Origin: Rossellomorea aquimaris
GTDB taxonomy: Bacteria; Bacillota; Bacilli; Bacillales; Bacillaceae_B
NCBI RefSeq assembly: GCF_003315075.1
Contig: NZ_QNRJ01000003.1
Span: 124,001 to 188,000, forward strand
Direction of reading: 5' to 3'
Length of the DNA stretch: 64,000 bases
This document shows, piece by piece, positions 38,769 through 47,786 of this stretch. How positions within the stretch are numbered: position 1 is the first letter of the stretch; every line of letters starts with the position of its first letter. Position numbers and translations under genes: made by a program. The notes under the pieces are model-generated. The model had not been told where the DNA came from. It did not search any database and was given only the letters and a program-made list of their open reading frames with translations.

Positions 38769-39005
38769 TTAATCTAATCTTCTATTAAGATAATATTTTT
38801 CCAAATCCAGCTCCCGGTTCACGAGGAGCTCCATTTCTTCGAGGTGATGTGTTTCCACGACTGGATCGAGGTTGGACCAGTGAACTTTATTTATGAAGTA
38901 ATAGTTTCTGATTTTCCTGAGGATGACAAGGGAGTGGGGGAAGTGGTCGAATTCTGCTTTGATGCTGTTGAAGCGGGTAAAGCCCCATTTTGTTAGATTC
39001 ATCAT
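38769..39005 (-). CDS. Small hypothetical protein (78 aa)
   Basis: I do not recognise this protein. It is basic at the N terminus, rich in aromatic residues and hydrophilic, with no signal peptide or membrane segment. The start codons ATGATG lie behind AGGTGATAA, a good ribosome site, which is the main reason to believe in it. It faces the yjcD control region and could share that regulatory gap. Confidence 0.55.
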   Translation of the reverse strand: MMNLTKWGFTRFNSIKAEFDHFPHSLVILRKIRNYYFINKVHWSNLDPVVETHHLEEMELLVNRELDLEKYYLNRRLD

Positions 39006-39070
39006 TTATCACCTAATGTTCTATTACCTTTTCTTTCAATATGTTAATCCCCGGGGAGCATATCGGATTT

Positions 39071-39140
39071 AAACAAACGTTTGATTAGTACTTCAAAACA
39101 TTTATTCTACTAGGGTTCAAGGGATTAAACAATCGTTTAA
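39071..39140. promoter_or_regulatory. Two palindromes before yjcD
   Basis: CAAACGTTTG (in 39071-39086) is a perfect 10-bp palindrome. TTAAAC-AATC-GTTTAA (39125-39140) has perfect 6-bp arms. The related AAAC/GTTT half-sites resemble TetR-family operators. They lie between the divergent 78-aa gene and yjcD. Confidence 0.45.
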
Positions 39141-39260
39141 CAGTATTTACATATCCAGTAGTCCATCCCTATCAACCTGAGATTGTCATTGCTATTTTTG
39201 AAGGGCTCTTGTTATGATGAGAAGGTTATGAATCGTAAAGAAAAGCTAGGAGAATGAGCT

Positions 39261-41513
39261 TTGAATAAAGTATTAACCAACTATTCTATTTATCCATATG
39301 AAGCGGAAAAGAAGGAAATCCCGGTAGCGCCACTCCATAAAGGGGAAACGACGAAACAACTGATATCCTCCCATGAAGAGGATTCTTTTTTCTTTCGGAC
39401 GATGGAGGAAGCAGGCATTCACTTGAATGCTTCCCAGATAGAGGCTGTGCGCCATGTGAAGGGACCGTGCTTAACCCTGGCAGGTGCAGGGACTGGAAAG
39501 ACGACGGTCCTCGTTTGCCGGGCAGGCTACTTGATGAGCGTGAAGAATATTCAGCCGAAGAATATTTTACTGGTGACTTTTACTAAGAAAGCGGCGGAAG
39601 AAATGAAGCAGCGGATTTCAAGCCTGCCGGGGACGGAAGCGGGCGGACAGGTTCATGCCAGCACGTTTCATGCCCTGTTTCTTTATCTACTCAGATCCCG
39701 TCACTACACACAAGAAGTGATCGGGAACGAGCGCTATAAACAAATCATCTTGAAGCAGATACAGAGAGAAATGAAGATATATGACCCTTATGATGCGGAG
39801 ACGCTCCTCGCAAAACTCTCTCATTATAAGCTGAACCAAAAAGATATCAGGGATCTTCCACAGAAATCCAAGTCGGAAAAAGAAGTGCGTGACATTCTCT
39901 TAAAATATGAAGAGTGGAAGCGAATGAATCATAAAATGGATTTCGATGATATTTTGACAGAAGCATATCAATTATTACTTTCGAACCCCAACCTCTTGAC
40001 CTCTCTTCAGCACCGTTTCCAGTATGTGATGGTAGATGAGTTCCAGGATACGAATCTTGTACAATATGAGCTTATGAAGCTGATCGCGGCTCATCGGAAC
40101 TTGTTCGTAGTAGGGGATGATGACCAAACGATCTACACCTTTAACGGCGCCAGAAACGAATTTATTTTGGATTTTGATGAAGAGTTCCCGGATGCAAGGG
40201 TTGTAACTTTGAAAGAGAACTACCGGTCTGATGCGTATATCATCGGGTTGGGTAATAAAGTGATCGGACAGAATGAACACCGTCGTGTTAAAGAGCTCAT
40301 CGCCACTAAGGCGGAAGGACAACAGCCGCTTTATTCAAGGCCAGCGACTGCAGATGAAGAGGCCGTTTGGATCACAGAAGAAATCCATCGGTTAATAGAA
40401 GAAGGCTATACGTACGGGGATATGACAATTCTTCACCGCACGATGAGCAGCGGGCGGGCGGTCTTTGAGCAACTGCTATTAAAGGAAATTCCTTTTACGC
40501 CATATAATCAAAAGGATTCCCTCTTCTATGAAAACTGGACAGTGAAACCGGTGGTGGATTACTTGCGGCTATCGATGGTTCCAAGGAACTTTTCAGCCAT
40601 GGAATCACTGCTGCCGACTCTGTTCATAAGAAGGGACCGGGGTATGGCTCATATTCTGGAGGAAGATCGTAAGGAGAGAAAGAAATATCCTCTTATCCAT
40701 TTAACGACATTATCAGGATTGAAGCCGTTTCAGGTAAAGAATATAAAAGAACGGATGAAATTTCTAAAGTCCATCGGAGACCAGTCACCGGAAGCTGCAA
40801 TCAAACGGATCAGGAAAGAGTTCTATCATCAGTACATCGATGCCCAGGAATCACATGTAGTAACAGAACAGAAGGAACTCATTAAAGAAATGCTGGACGA
40901 GCTTGAAGGATCGGCAAAGCGCTTTGATACGATTTCGAGTTTTATTACCTTTATTGATGAAATGAAAGCAAAGTATGAAGAAATCTATTCAAATCAGAGT
41001 CAGAAGAAGAACACAAACAGCGTATCATTAATGACGATTCACCGTTCCAAAGGCCTGGAGTTCCCCGTCGTGTTTTTAATCGGCGCCATTGAAGGAAACC
41101 TTCCCCACAGCTCAGCATTGAATGCCAATAAGCTTGAAGATAAGGTGTACAAAGATCCGAATCAGAAAGAAAAGGCTTTGGGTGCAGTAGAGGAAGAAAG
41201 ACGGCTCGCGTATGTCGCCATCACGAGGGCAAAAGAGAAGTTATTTATTTCTTCTCCTGCCTATTATCAAGGTGAACAGCGGAAATGCTCCCGTTTTATT
41301 GCAGACTTATTTACGAACACTCCCCACACGGATCAGCCGAAAATAAATAAAAAGCCGAGGAGTGGGAAGGTGAGTAAGATCTTGGCCTGGGTTTGCACAA
41401 ACACCAAGTGCATTGCCTGGCAGAGACCGGAAACCCATGAAGATACAGAATCCAAGGTTTGTCCCCTATGCTCAAGTTCAATGAAACTGGGTGAAAAGGA
41501 AATCACTGAATAA
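39261..41513 (+). CDS. yjcD: UvrD/PcrA-type DNA helicase (YjcD-like)
   Basis: This is a superfamily 1A DNA helicase of 750 residues, close in size to B. subtilis YjcD. Motifs: Q region LNASQIEAV, Walker A LAGAGTGKTT near residue 75, motif II VDEFQDTN, motif III VVGDDDQTIYTFNGA, and motif VI YVAITRAKEKLFIS. The C terminus ends in a CxxxxC...CxxC-like zinc finger (WVCTNTKCIAW...CPLCSSS), unlike PcrA. TTG start behind AGGAG. A part in DNA repair or recombination is inferred from the family. Confidence 0.85.
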   Translation: MNKVLTNYSIYPYEAEKKEIPVAPLHKGETTKQLISSHEEDSFFFRTMEEAGIHLNASQIEAVRHVKGPCLTLAGAGTGKTTVLVCRAGYLMSVKNIQPKNILLVTFTKKAAEEMKQRISSLPGTEAGGQVHASTFHALFLYLLRSRHYTQEVIGNERYKQIILKQIQREMKIYDPYDAETLLAKLSHYKLNQKDIRDLPQKSKSEKEVRDILLKYEEWKRMNHKMDFDDILTEAYQLLLSNPNLLTSLQHRFQYVMVDEFQDTNLVQYELMKLIAAHRNLFVVGDDDQTIYTFNGARNEFILDFDEEFPDARVVTLKENYRSDAYIIGLGNKVIGQNEHRRVKELIATKAEGQQPLYSRPATADEEAVWITEEIHRLIEEGYTYGDMTILHRTMSSGRAVFEQLLLKEIPFTPYNQKDSLFYENWTVKPVVDYLRLSMVPRNFSAMESLLPTLFIRRDRGMAHILEEDRKERKKYPLIHLTTLSGLKPFQVKNIKERMKFLKSIGDQSPEAAIKRIRKEFYHQYIDAQESHVVTEQKELIKEMLDELEGSAKRFDTISSFITFIDEMKAKYEEIYSNQSQKKNTNSVSLMTIHRSKGLEFPVVFLIGAIEGNLPHSSALNANKLEDKVYKDPNQKEKALGAVEEERRLAYVAITRAKEKLFISSPAYYQGEQRKCSRFIADLFTNTPHTDQPKINKKPRSGKVSKILAWVCTNTKCIAWQRPETHEDTESKVCPLCSSSMKLGEKEITE

Positions 41514-41556
41514 AAAGAGCCCGGGCGTCCTGCTAGAGAGGATGCCCGGGCTTTTT
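41514..41556 (+). terminator. Terminator after yjcD
   Basis: AAAGAGCCCGGGC pairs with GCCCGGGCTTTTT, with a TCC/GGA extension near the loop. It is GC-rich with a T-run. Confidence 0.9.
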
Positions 41557-41618
41557 GCTTTGATGATCGATCTCTCTGCAAACAGCGATAATTTCGAATC
41601 GGTCTTTAATACAAACCA

Positions 41619-41759
41619 TCATTGAGAAAAATGATCATGATCCTGAGAGTCGATCTTTTTCGAATCATTTGAATCCAAAGCTTGTCTTAAGAAATAAATA
41701 AGAATACCCAAAATCATTCCCAGCATCACGATTAAACCCAAAGTGATTGTGATTCCCAT
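41619..41759 (-). CDS. Small single-pass membrane protein (46 aa)
   Basis: ATG at 41759 stands behind a perfect AAGGAGG site and opens 46 codons to TGA. Residues 3-24 form one hydrophobic helix (ITITLGLIVMLGMILGILIY). The rest is a short charged tail ending in DHDHFSQ. I do not recognise the family. The ribosome site and the membrane-plus-tail design argue for a real gene; function unknown. Confidence 0.7.
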   Translation of the reverse strand: MGITITLGLIVMLGMILGILIYFLRQALDSNDSKKIDSQDHDHFSQ

Positions 41760-41925
41760 TGTGCCGCCTCCTTTTTAAAATTAGCTATGGTCCAATTTTC
41801 ACCATTTTAAACATCTATATCGTTAGTCTATGAATGGGAGGAGGGAATATATGCGATTGAAAACAATTTATAGGCGGTGATAATTCAGTAAAAAGGAACT
41901 ATTTTCTAAATATGCTCATAATTAT

Positions 41926-41955
41926 AGAACATACGTTCGTTTTTTATGTTAAAAT
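41926..41955 (+). promoter_or_regulatory. LexA (SOS) box over the toxin promoter
   Basis: AGAACATACGTTCG (41926-41939) fits the Bacillus LexA consensus CGAACNNNNGTTCG at nine of the ten fixed positions; only the first C is changed. Possible -10 boxes are TATGTT (41945-41950) or TAAAAT (41950-41955). The box would cover the -35 and spacer, so LexA should block transcription until DNA damage. Inferred from the match. Confidence 0.7.
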
Positions 41956-42023
41956 GAATCTACGGTGTACATAGCTGGGTGGGCAAGAGGCAGCTCCCTA
42001 AAGATGGGAGGTGATGAGCAGGA

Positions 42024-42116
42024 ATGATCGAAACCGCAGACGTACTACAATTGATGATTGCCTTTGGTACATTAACAGTAGCAATAATCGCAGTCACGCA
42101 ACAAAAAAAGAAGTAA
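42024..42116 (+). CDS. Putative holin-like type I toxin (30 aa)
   Basis: The 30-residue peptide begins MIETADVLQLMIAFGTL, runs through one hydrophobic helix (about 8-25) and ends in QQKKK. This is the design of the Bacillus holin-like/TxpA-type toxins that depolarise the membrane. GGGAGGTG upstream is the ribosome site and is sequestered by the hairpin CTCCC (41994-41998) / GGGAG (42006-42010). GGGTGGG (41977-41983) can pair with CCCACCC (42117-42123) just after the stop, a long-range closure known from type I toxin mRNAs. A LexA box lies upstream and an antisense RNA overlaps its 3' end. Confidence 0.78.
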   Translation: MIETADVLQLMIAFGTLTVAIIAVTQQKKK

Positions 42117-42281
42117 CCCACCCACTATGACAACTGCAAGGGAAAGGTTACTTCGATCTTATTAAGGATAAAATTGCTCACGGCAATGTATACTGTCAGA
42201 GTTCTGGTGGCAGCCAGGACTCTGTATTTCATGAATGAACTTTTCTATTCTATTATACAAAATGAAGGGAAAACCTGTAAA
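42103..42281 (-). ncRNA. Antisense RNA (antitoxin) of the type I locus
   Basis: On the minus strand a promoter TTTACA (42276-42281) and TATAAT (42252-42257) is spaced by 18 nt. Transcription from about 42245 would run through the toxin 3' region and stop at a strong terminator. In that terminator GAAGTAACC (42146-42154) pairs with GGTTACTTC (42110-42118), followed by seven U (42103-42109). The RNA, about 140 nt, overlaps the toxin stop codon and 3' UTR, as in txpA/RatA-type pairs. Confidence 0.7.
42197..42224 (+). terminator. Hairpin ending the toxin mRNA
   Basis: CAGAGTTCTGG pairs with CCAGGACTCTG with one mismatch. Only a weak TATTTC tail follows. Within the antisense RNA the same sequence would form the 5' stem-loop. 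Confidence 0.6.
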
Positions 42282-42290
42282 GGAATCTTA

Positions 42291-42914
42291 TCATGTCAGG
42301 TCCATTAAAATGGCCCGGACGGGAGATCCATCTCCTTCTTTAAGAGGGAGGGGTAGGGCCACCAATTCATATCGTCCAGGCTCTACATGGTCAAGGAGAA
42401 TCCCTTCCAATATTCCGATGTCATGTTCCCGTAATGAATGGTGAGCATTCAGCTCCTTACTATCCAATGGATCCACTGAAGGAAGGTCCACTCCAATCAG
42501 ATCAACGCCTTTTTCCTTCAAAAAAGGTGCGAGATCTTTCGCAATGGGTGGAATGCGTTCGGGAAACTCCTCAGGATTCTTCCAGGCATTCGTCTTGAAA
42601 AGTACCTTCTTAACTCCTGACAAGTCGACCTCTTCCAATCGTTCACTACTTATTTCTGCAGCATTCTCCACGGATACAACGATGGCCGGTCCCACAAACC
42701 TCTCTAATGGCAGGTCCAATATTCTCTTACCCTCATTGTCAAAGTGGAAGGGGGCGTCGACGTGTGTTCCAGTATGAGAACTCATGGTGAGCTGACCGAC
42801 ATTCACGGATTCCGTTTCCTCCTTCGTCCAATTCAGTGAGAAAGAAAAGGGAGTGTCCCCCGGCCAAACAGGAGTACCATTGTGCAACGGGCGGGAAATA
42901 TCAATGATCTTCAA
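42291..42914 (-). CDS. kynB: Kynurenine formamidase (KynB-type cyclase)
   Basis: The enzyme hydrolyses N-formylkynurenine to kynurenine in tryptophan breakdown. This 207-residue cyclase-family protein has the metal site SSHTGTHVDAPFHF near residue 45 and the C-terminal LVALPLPLKEGDGSPVRAIL typical of KynB. Start is TTG 42914, 6 nt behind AAAGGATGAG. It follows kynU by 25 bp in the same operon. The tryptophan 2,3-dioxygenase gene kynA is not adjacent. Confidence 0.88.
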   Translation of the reverse strand: MKIIDISRPLHNGTPVWPGDTPFSFSLNWTKEETESVNVGQLTMSSHTGTHVDAPFHFDNEGKRILDLPLERFVGPAIVVSVENAAEISSERLEEVDLSGVKKVLFKTNAWKNPEEFPERIPPIAKDLAPFLKEKGVDLIGVDLPSVDPLDSKELNAHHSLREHDIGILEGILLDHVEPGRYELVALPLPLKEGDGSPVRAILMDLT

Positions 42915-42939
42915 ACGGTCTCATCCTTTCTAAAAGAAG

Positions 42940-44223
42940 TTACGCTACAACATTCCGCGTATTTTCAAACTCCTTATATTCTTCCTTGTCCATGATGGTT
43001 TTCAAAATTTGGATGGTCTCCCACACATCTTCATAGGAAGTATAGAGAGCGACGGGAGCAAGGCGTATCACATTTGGTGAACGGAAGTCAGGTGTGACTT
43101 TGTTCACTTTCAAGGCTTTACAAATTCTTGCTGCCTCTTCATGCTTTAAGCTAATGTGCCCGCCTCTCCGATCATCTTCAAGTGGGTTACAGATTGTAAA
43201 CCCGTACTGTGGAAGTTCTTGTTGAAATAGATCCATCATAAATCGTGTAAGAGAAAGGGATTTTTTTCTCAGATTCTCAATGCCGGCTTCTTTAAATAAC
43301 TCAAGCGAGCCTAGTAGAGGAGCACTGCTTAATATATGCGGGGTCCCAATTTGGAAGGCACCTGCAGAATTTGCATGGGTCAACGTATGATCCATATCAA
43401 ACTGCTTATCCTTACGGGAGCTGAACCATCCGGAAAGGCCGGGTTTTTTCCCTTTATGCCTGTTATGAACAAATAATCCACCTACACCACCCGGCCCGCT
43501 ATTTAAATATTTGTAATTGCACCAAACAGCAAAGTCCACTCCGTCATCATGTAATTGATGAGGAAAAGCTCCAATCGAATGGGCCAGATCGAATCCAATC
43601 ACAATGCCACGTTTATGGGCTTCCCTCGTCAATCGATTCACATCCAGGAGCTGTCCGCTTCGATAGAGAACGGATGGTAAGAGAATCAGGGCAATCTCAT
43701 CCGTCATCTCCCTGATGATGTCCTCTTCTCTTATTGTGTATCCGTCACTGCTTTTTACCTGAATCAGATGTTCATCAGAGGTGTAGCCTTTTAACTCCAG
43801 CTGACTTTGGATCGCGTAAATATCCGAAGGGAAAGTCAATTCATCCGCTAAGACTTTGGTGCGTTTTCCTTGGGGCTGATAGAAGGTGGCGAGTAACTGA
43901 TGAAGGTTCGTCGTAATCGAACCCGTCACAATCACTTCCTCCTTTTCTGCCCCAACTAAAGGGGCCGTCATTTCACCAAGCTTCTCAGAATAATAGAACC
44001 AGGGCTCCTGCCCATCCATCCAGCCATCGATTCCATGTTCCTTCCAATCTTCCAAAGACGTAAGCAACGACTTCTCCGCCCGTTTAGATAATAAGCCTAA
44101 GGAGTTCCCATCCATATAATAGTGACCTTTCTTTATGTAAAATTCATTCCGGAAATGGGCCAATGAGTCCTGCCTGTCCAATTCCTGAGCATGTTCCAAC
44201 GTCAACTTCTCTCCATCTGTCAT
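42940..44223 (-). CDS. kynU: Kynureninase
   Basis: The PLP enzyme cleaves kynurenine to anthranilate and alanine. It shows [15 protein letters not shown] near the N terminus, [14 protein letters not shown] with the cofactor Asp, and the PLP Lys in [13 protein letters not shown]. Length 427 is normal. It is the first gene of the kynU-kynB operon. Together they would send tryptophan carbon to anthranilate if KynA is present elsewhere. Confidence 0.92.
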   Translation of the reverse strand: MTDGEKLTLEHAQELDRQDSLAHFRNEFYIKKGHYYMDGNSLGLLSKRAEKSLLTSLEDWKEHGIDGWMDGQEPWFYYSEKLGEMTAPLVGAEKEEVIVTGSITTNLHQLLATFYQPQGKRTKVLADELTFPSDIYAIQSQLELKGYTSDEHLIQVKSSDGYTIREEDIIREMTDEIALILLPSVLYRSGQLLDVNRLTREAHKRGIVIGFDLAHSIGAFPHQLHDDGVDFAVWCNYKYLNSGPGGVGGLFVHNRHKGKKPGLSGWFSSRKDKQFDMDHTLTHANSAGAFQIGTPHILSSAPLLGSLELFKEAGIENLRKKSLSLTRFMMDLFQQELPQYGFTICNPLEDDRRGGHISLKHEEAARICKALKVNKVTPDFRSPNVIRLAPVALYTSYEDVWETIQILKTIMDKEEYKEFENTRNVVA

Positions 44224-44536
44224 CCCTATCCCACCTTAAACAGTCTTACCAAAATAATAATCCAAATGGTTTGAATAGTAAAATAATTATTAGGTCTGTC
44301 ATAGTATATTGGTTTTTTAGGAGGTTCTTTTCACCAAAATTTGTGGTTTTACGACATAAAAATTGTTATGAGTCCTGTCAACCGGAGTGTGCGAGATGGT
44401 GAAGAAACTACAATCTTAAGAAAACTGAATGACTAGTACATAACAAAATAGAAATAAACATGTGATTTCTTCAACAAAGTTGTTTTCCAGAATTATTTTG
44501 GTTTTATCTAGCTTTAATGAAAACTCATGCTTAGAA
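44224..44536. other. Upstream region of kynU without recognised gene
   Basis: This A+T-rich stretch holds the likely kynU promoter on the minus strand and short frames without ribosome sites. I see no conserved structure. Confidence 0.5.
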
Positions 44537-44664
44537 AGTTGATTGGAGCGGAAGGTGCTCGACTCCTGCGGGAATAGCGGGAAAGTTGAGACCCCACAGG
44601 GCAAAGCCCGAGGAGGCTCAACTCACGCCCCGCGGAAAGCGAGCACCTGTAGCGGAAATCAACT
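44537..44664 (+). repeat. Full-length ~130-bp Bacillus intergenic repeat, copy 2
   Basis: The element begins AGTTGATTGGAGCGGAAGG and ends AGCGGAAATCAACT. It contains inverted inner arms GGTGCTCG / CGAGCACC and a GGGCAAAGCCC centre. It matches the inverted copy at 38548-38678, and its two ends are fused in the remnant at 24613-24648. Confidence 0.9.
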
Positions 44665-44723
44665 ACTGCTCTCTTGAATAAAAGTATTAGCTTTTCACAA
44701 ATGAGTTAAGTAAAAAGTATTTA

Positions 44724-44825
44724 TTTTTGAATAAATTATTCAAAAATGTATAAAAAATCAAAAAACTCTGGTATAACTGAATTAATATAAAATAAATCAG
44801 GATAATTATTCATTATTGAATAATT
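44724..44825. promoter_or_regulatory. Two TGAATAA palindromes before the sigma-54 activator
   Basis: A perfect 23-bp palindrome at 44724-44746 has arms TTTTTGAATAA / TTATTCAAAAA. A second at 44805-44824 has arms ATTATTCA / TGAATAAT. Both use the same half-site TTATTCA. They probably bind the regulator of the downstream gene or the activator itself. The stretch is otherwise A+T-rich. Confidence 0.55.
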
Positions 44826-44852
44826 TCGAGACTTGCAAAGGGGATGCTGTCT

Positions 44853-46232
44853 GTGACTGAAATGAAAAAAAGTTGGAATGAAAATGAAGCGATTCTTCAT
44901 TCGCTGCAAGATGATATTTTAGTAACCAATACGGATGGGATCATCTTGAAAGTAAGTGACGCAACCGGTGACATATATAACGTGAACTCGGCAGAAATGG
45001 TAGGGAAATCTGTATATGATCTGGAAAAAGAAGGCGTTTTTTCTCCGATATTAACTCCGATCGTTTTAAAAGAAAAGAAAAAAATTACGTTGGTTCAGAC
45101 GAGTAAAGAAGGCAAGAAACTGCTTGTTACAGGGATCCCGGTATTCAATGAAACCGGTGAACTAGTGAGAATCGTAAGCTATTCCCACGATGTAACGGAA
45201 TTATTGAATATGAAAAAGTATTTAACAGAAATGGAAGATGAGATGGAGAGGGTGAAAAGCGAGCTTGAAATCCTTAGAAGCCGTCATTATTATTCGGATG
45301 GGATCATTGCCTCAAGTGATGAGATGAAAAAGGTGTTACAGGTTGCCCTGCAAGTAGCAGAAGTCGATGTAAACGTCCTGTTGCTGGGGGAATCAGGTGT
45401 CGGTAAGTCTCATATCGCGAAATTCATACATAACAAAAGTCAACGAAAAGGCGGCCCGTTCATTGAGGTCAATTGCGGAGCGATACCAGACTCGTTATTT
45501 GAAGCAGAGTTTTTTGGTTATGAACCAGGTTCTTTCACGGGGGCGGACCGCAAAGGAAAGATTGGATTAGCAGAACTTGCTGAAGGCGGCACCCTGTTTT
45601 TAGATGAAATAGGAGAGTTATCTCTGTCAAACCAGGTCAAAATTCTAAAATTCATTCAGGAGAAACAATTTTATCGTGTAGGCGGTACGAAGCAAAGGAA
45701 GGTTGACTTCCGGGTTCTGGCAGCTACGAACAAGGATTTAGAGGTGGCTGTAGATGAGAAAGAATTCAGGAGGGATCTCTTCTTCCGTTTGAACGTGGTT
45801 CCTATTACGATTCCTCCACTGAGAGAGCGAACATCAGACATTATCACGATGATCGATTACTTTGTCAATTATTTTTGTGAAAAATATCAGCGCCAAAGAG
45901 AGCTGGATGAAGGAGTTGTTCACCAGTTATTGATTCAAGATTGGAATGGGAATGTCAGGGAGCTGATGAATTTAATTGAAAGGCTGATTGTGACATCTTC
46001 TAAGCCATTAATTGAAATGGAAAACCTGCCTGGTCCATACACCAAGCATAATGCTGATATTTCAGGATTTGAGTACAATGGTCAATCATTAAAAGACATT
46101 CTTGAATCAGTCGAAGAACAAGTATTAAAGAATGCGAGGGAGAAGCATAAGACTACTACCCAAATGGCTCAAAACCTGGGAATCAGTCAACCTTCAATAG
46201 TCAGAAAACTTAAAAAATACAAAATAAAATAA
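44853..46232 (+). CDS. PAS-containing sigma-54 activator
   Basis: This enhancer-binding protein opens sigma-54 (SigL) promoters. It has an N-terminal PAS domain (about 10-120), a short coiled-coil linker, an AAA+ domain with Walker A GESGVGKS, the sigma-54 contact loop GSFTGAD (usual GAFTGA) and Walker B LFLDEIGELS, then a Fis-type helix-turn-helix TTTQMAQNLGISQPSIVRKL. GTG 44853 is well spaced behind AAGGGG; ATG 44844 is too close. A matching -24/-12 promoter lies 5 bp after its stop, so the next two genes are its target. Confidence 0.87.
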   Translation: MTEMKKSWNENEAILHSLQDDILVTNTDGIILKVSDATGDIYNVNSAEMVGKSVYDLEKEGVFSPILTPIVLKEKKKITLVQTSKEGKKLLVTGIPVFNETGELVRIVSYSHDVTELLNMKKYLTEMEDEMERVKSELEILRSRHYYSDGIIASSDEMKKVLQVALQVAEVDVNVLLLGESGVGKSHIAKFIHNKSQRKGGPFIEVNCGAIPDSLFEAEFFGYEPGSFTGADRKGKIGLAELAEGGTLFLDEIGELSLSNQVKILKFIQEKQFYRVGGTKQRKVDFRVLAATNKDLEVAVDEKEFRRDLFFRLNVVPITIPPLRERTSDIITMIDYFVNYFCEKYQRQRELDEGVVHQLLIQDWNGNVRELMNLIERLIVTSSKPLIEMENLPGPYTKHNADISGFEYNGQSLKDILESVEEQVLKNAREKHKTTTQMAQNLGISQPSIVRKLKKYKIK

Positions 46233-46236
46233 AATA

Positions 46237-46253
46237 TTGGCATGATACTTGCA
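46237..46253 (+). promoter_or_regulatory. Sigma-54 (-24/-12) promoter
   Basis: TTGGCATGATACTTGCA fits the consensus TGGCAC-N5-TTGC closely, with GG and GC exactly 12 bp apart. It lies between the activator and the yjiH-like gene. Confidence 0.85.
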
Positions 46254-46361
46254 GGTAATAAGGTGAAAAGTACTGAAAGGTGAAGGGGGATATTATTACG
46301 ACGCTTAAGTGGTTTTTGAATGATTAGGGGTTATGGATAAATTTTAAAGGGGTGTTTGACA

Positions 46362-47747
46362 ATGGAAGTCGGAAAACAAAATGTTAGTCAATTAGAAACC
46401 CGGTCAGGCAGAACGTCAAGGGAAGCAATGAAGTTTATCATTCCGTCCTTATTAGGGGTATTGTTGTTCTTAGTGCCTGTAACATTTGAAGGGAATATGA
46501 CAATCGGGGTCGGGATCTTTGCTTCTTATTTTCAAGGGATACTCGAAGGTGTACTGCCATTATTCATGACAGTGGTTTTTGCTTTATCAGCTCTTATGGC
46601 TATTTATACAAAAGTTTTTAAACCTCAGTGGATTGTGAATCAATCATTTTTAAAAGGACTATTCGACGTAGGATACTTTTGGATTGTTGTTCGTGTCCTC
46701 GGTTCGATATTTGCCGTGATGACGGTAAATGGAAGTGGTCCGGAGTGGATTATTTCTGACTTTACGGGAGGAACCGTATTGTATTCGTTAGTTCCTGTTT
46801 TAGCCACTTGGTTTTTATTTGCAGGCTTATTGATGCCTCTGCTTTTGGATTTTGGATTGATGGATTTCTTCGGCACTCTGCTGCAGAAAATCATGAAGCC
46901 GCTTTTCCAATTGCCGGGACGATCGTCTATCGATGCTCTTGCGTCCTGGATGGGGAGTGGTACCGTAGGCGTATTGATTACAACGAAACAATTTGAAGAG
47001 GGCTATTACACAAAGCGGGAAGCAGCAGTCATTGCGACAAACTTTTCCGTTGCTTCGATCGCTTTCAGTCTTGTGATTGTCAGCTTCATCGGATTGGAAT
47101 CCATGTTTGTTCAACTGTATGCGACAGTGGTTATTGCAGGGATAGCAGCTGCGGTCATATGTCCGCGTATTCCACCTCTTTCCCGCAAAAAAGACACCTA
47201 TTATGAGCCGGTTGGCATGCAAATCTCAGAAACCGTTCCTGAAAATGTATCCCGTTTTCAATGGGGGTTTGAAAAAGCAGTAGAAAAAGCATCAGAAGTG
47301 AAAAGTGTCGGAGAGGTAGCAAAAAAAGGATTTCAGAACGTCCTGGATATCTGGTTTGGTCTTATTCCTTTAGTAATGGCCCTTGGAACGATTGCTTTAG
47401 TGGTAGCGGAATATACACCTGTGTTTAATGTATTGGCCTATCCGATTGTACCATTGTTAGAGCTATTGCAAATTCCACAGGCGGCAGATGCGGCTCCTGC
47501 CATGATCGTTGGCTTTGCAGACATGTTTTTGCCTGCTGTAGTGGGCAGTGGGATTGAGAGTGAGTTAACTAGATTCGTCATTGCTGCCATGTCCTTGACT
47601 CAATTAATTTACATGTCTGAGATTGGTATTCTCTTAATCAAGTCCAAGATTCCGATCAGCTTTTTAGATTTATTCATCATTTTTATCCAACGTACGATTA
47701 TCACGTTACCTATCGTCGCTTTATTGGCTCATTTCTTCTTTATGTAA
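46362..47747 (+). CDS. YjiH-family membrane protein (nucleoside recognition/Gate)
   Basis: This polytopic membrane protein of about 461 residues has roughly ten hydrophobic segments and two Gate-like regions. They are seen at GRSSIDALASWMGSGTVGVL and near MIVGFADMFLPAVVGSGIESELTRF. YjiH proteins are presumed transporters. ATG 46362 is 6 nt behind AAAGGGGTG. The gene is driven by the sigma-54 promoter at 46237 and followed by an aminotransferase, so it may import an amine or amino acid that this enzyme uses. Substrate unknown. Confidence 0.78.
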   Translation: MEVGKQNVSQLETRSGRTSREAMKFIIPSLLGVLLFLVPVTFEGNMTIGVGIFASYFQGILEGVLPLFMTVVFALSALMAIYTKVFKPQWIVNQSFLKGLFDVGYFWIVVRVLGSIFAVMTVNGSGPEWIISDFTGGTVLYSLVPVLATWFLFAGLLMPLLLDFGLMDFFGTLLQKIMKPLFQLPGRSSIDALASWMGSGTVGVLITTKQFEEGYYTKREAAVIATNFSVASIAFSLVIVSFIGLESMFVQLYATVVIAGIAAAVICPRIPPLSRKKDTYYEPVGMQISETVPENVSRFQWGFEKAVEKASEVKSVGEVAKKGFQNVLDIWFGLIPLVMALGTIALVVAEYTPVFNVLAYPIVPLLELLQIPQAADAAPAMIVGFADMFLPAVVGSGIESELTRFVIAAMSLTQLIYMSEIGILLIKSKIPISFLDLFIIFIQRTIITLPIVALLAHFFFM

Positions 47748-47786
47748 AAAACAAATTTGTCTGTCACGAATATGGAGGTTACTAGA

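Noticed and set aside
41851..41880. A 9-codon ORF with a good GGGAGGAGGG site just before the LexA-controlled toxin
   Set aside because: It is too short to support, and purine-rich tracts are common here. It lies upstream of the likely toxin promoter.
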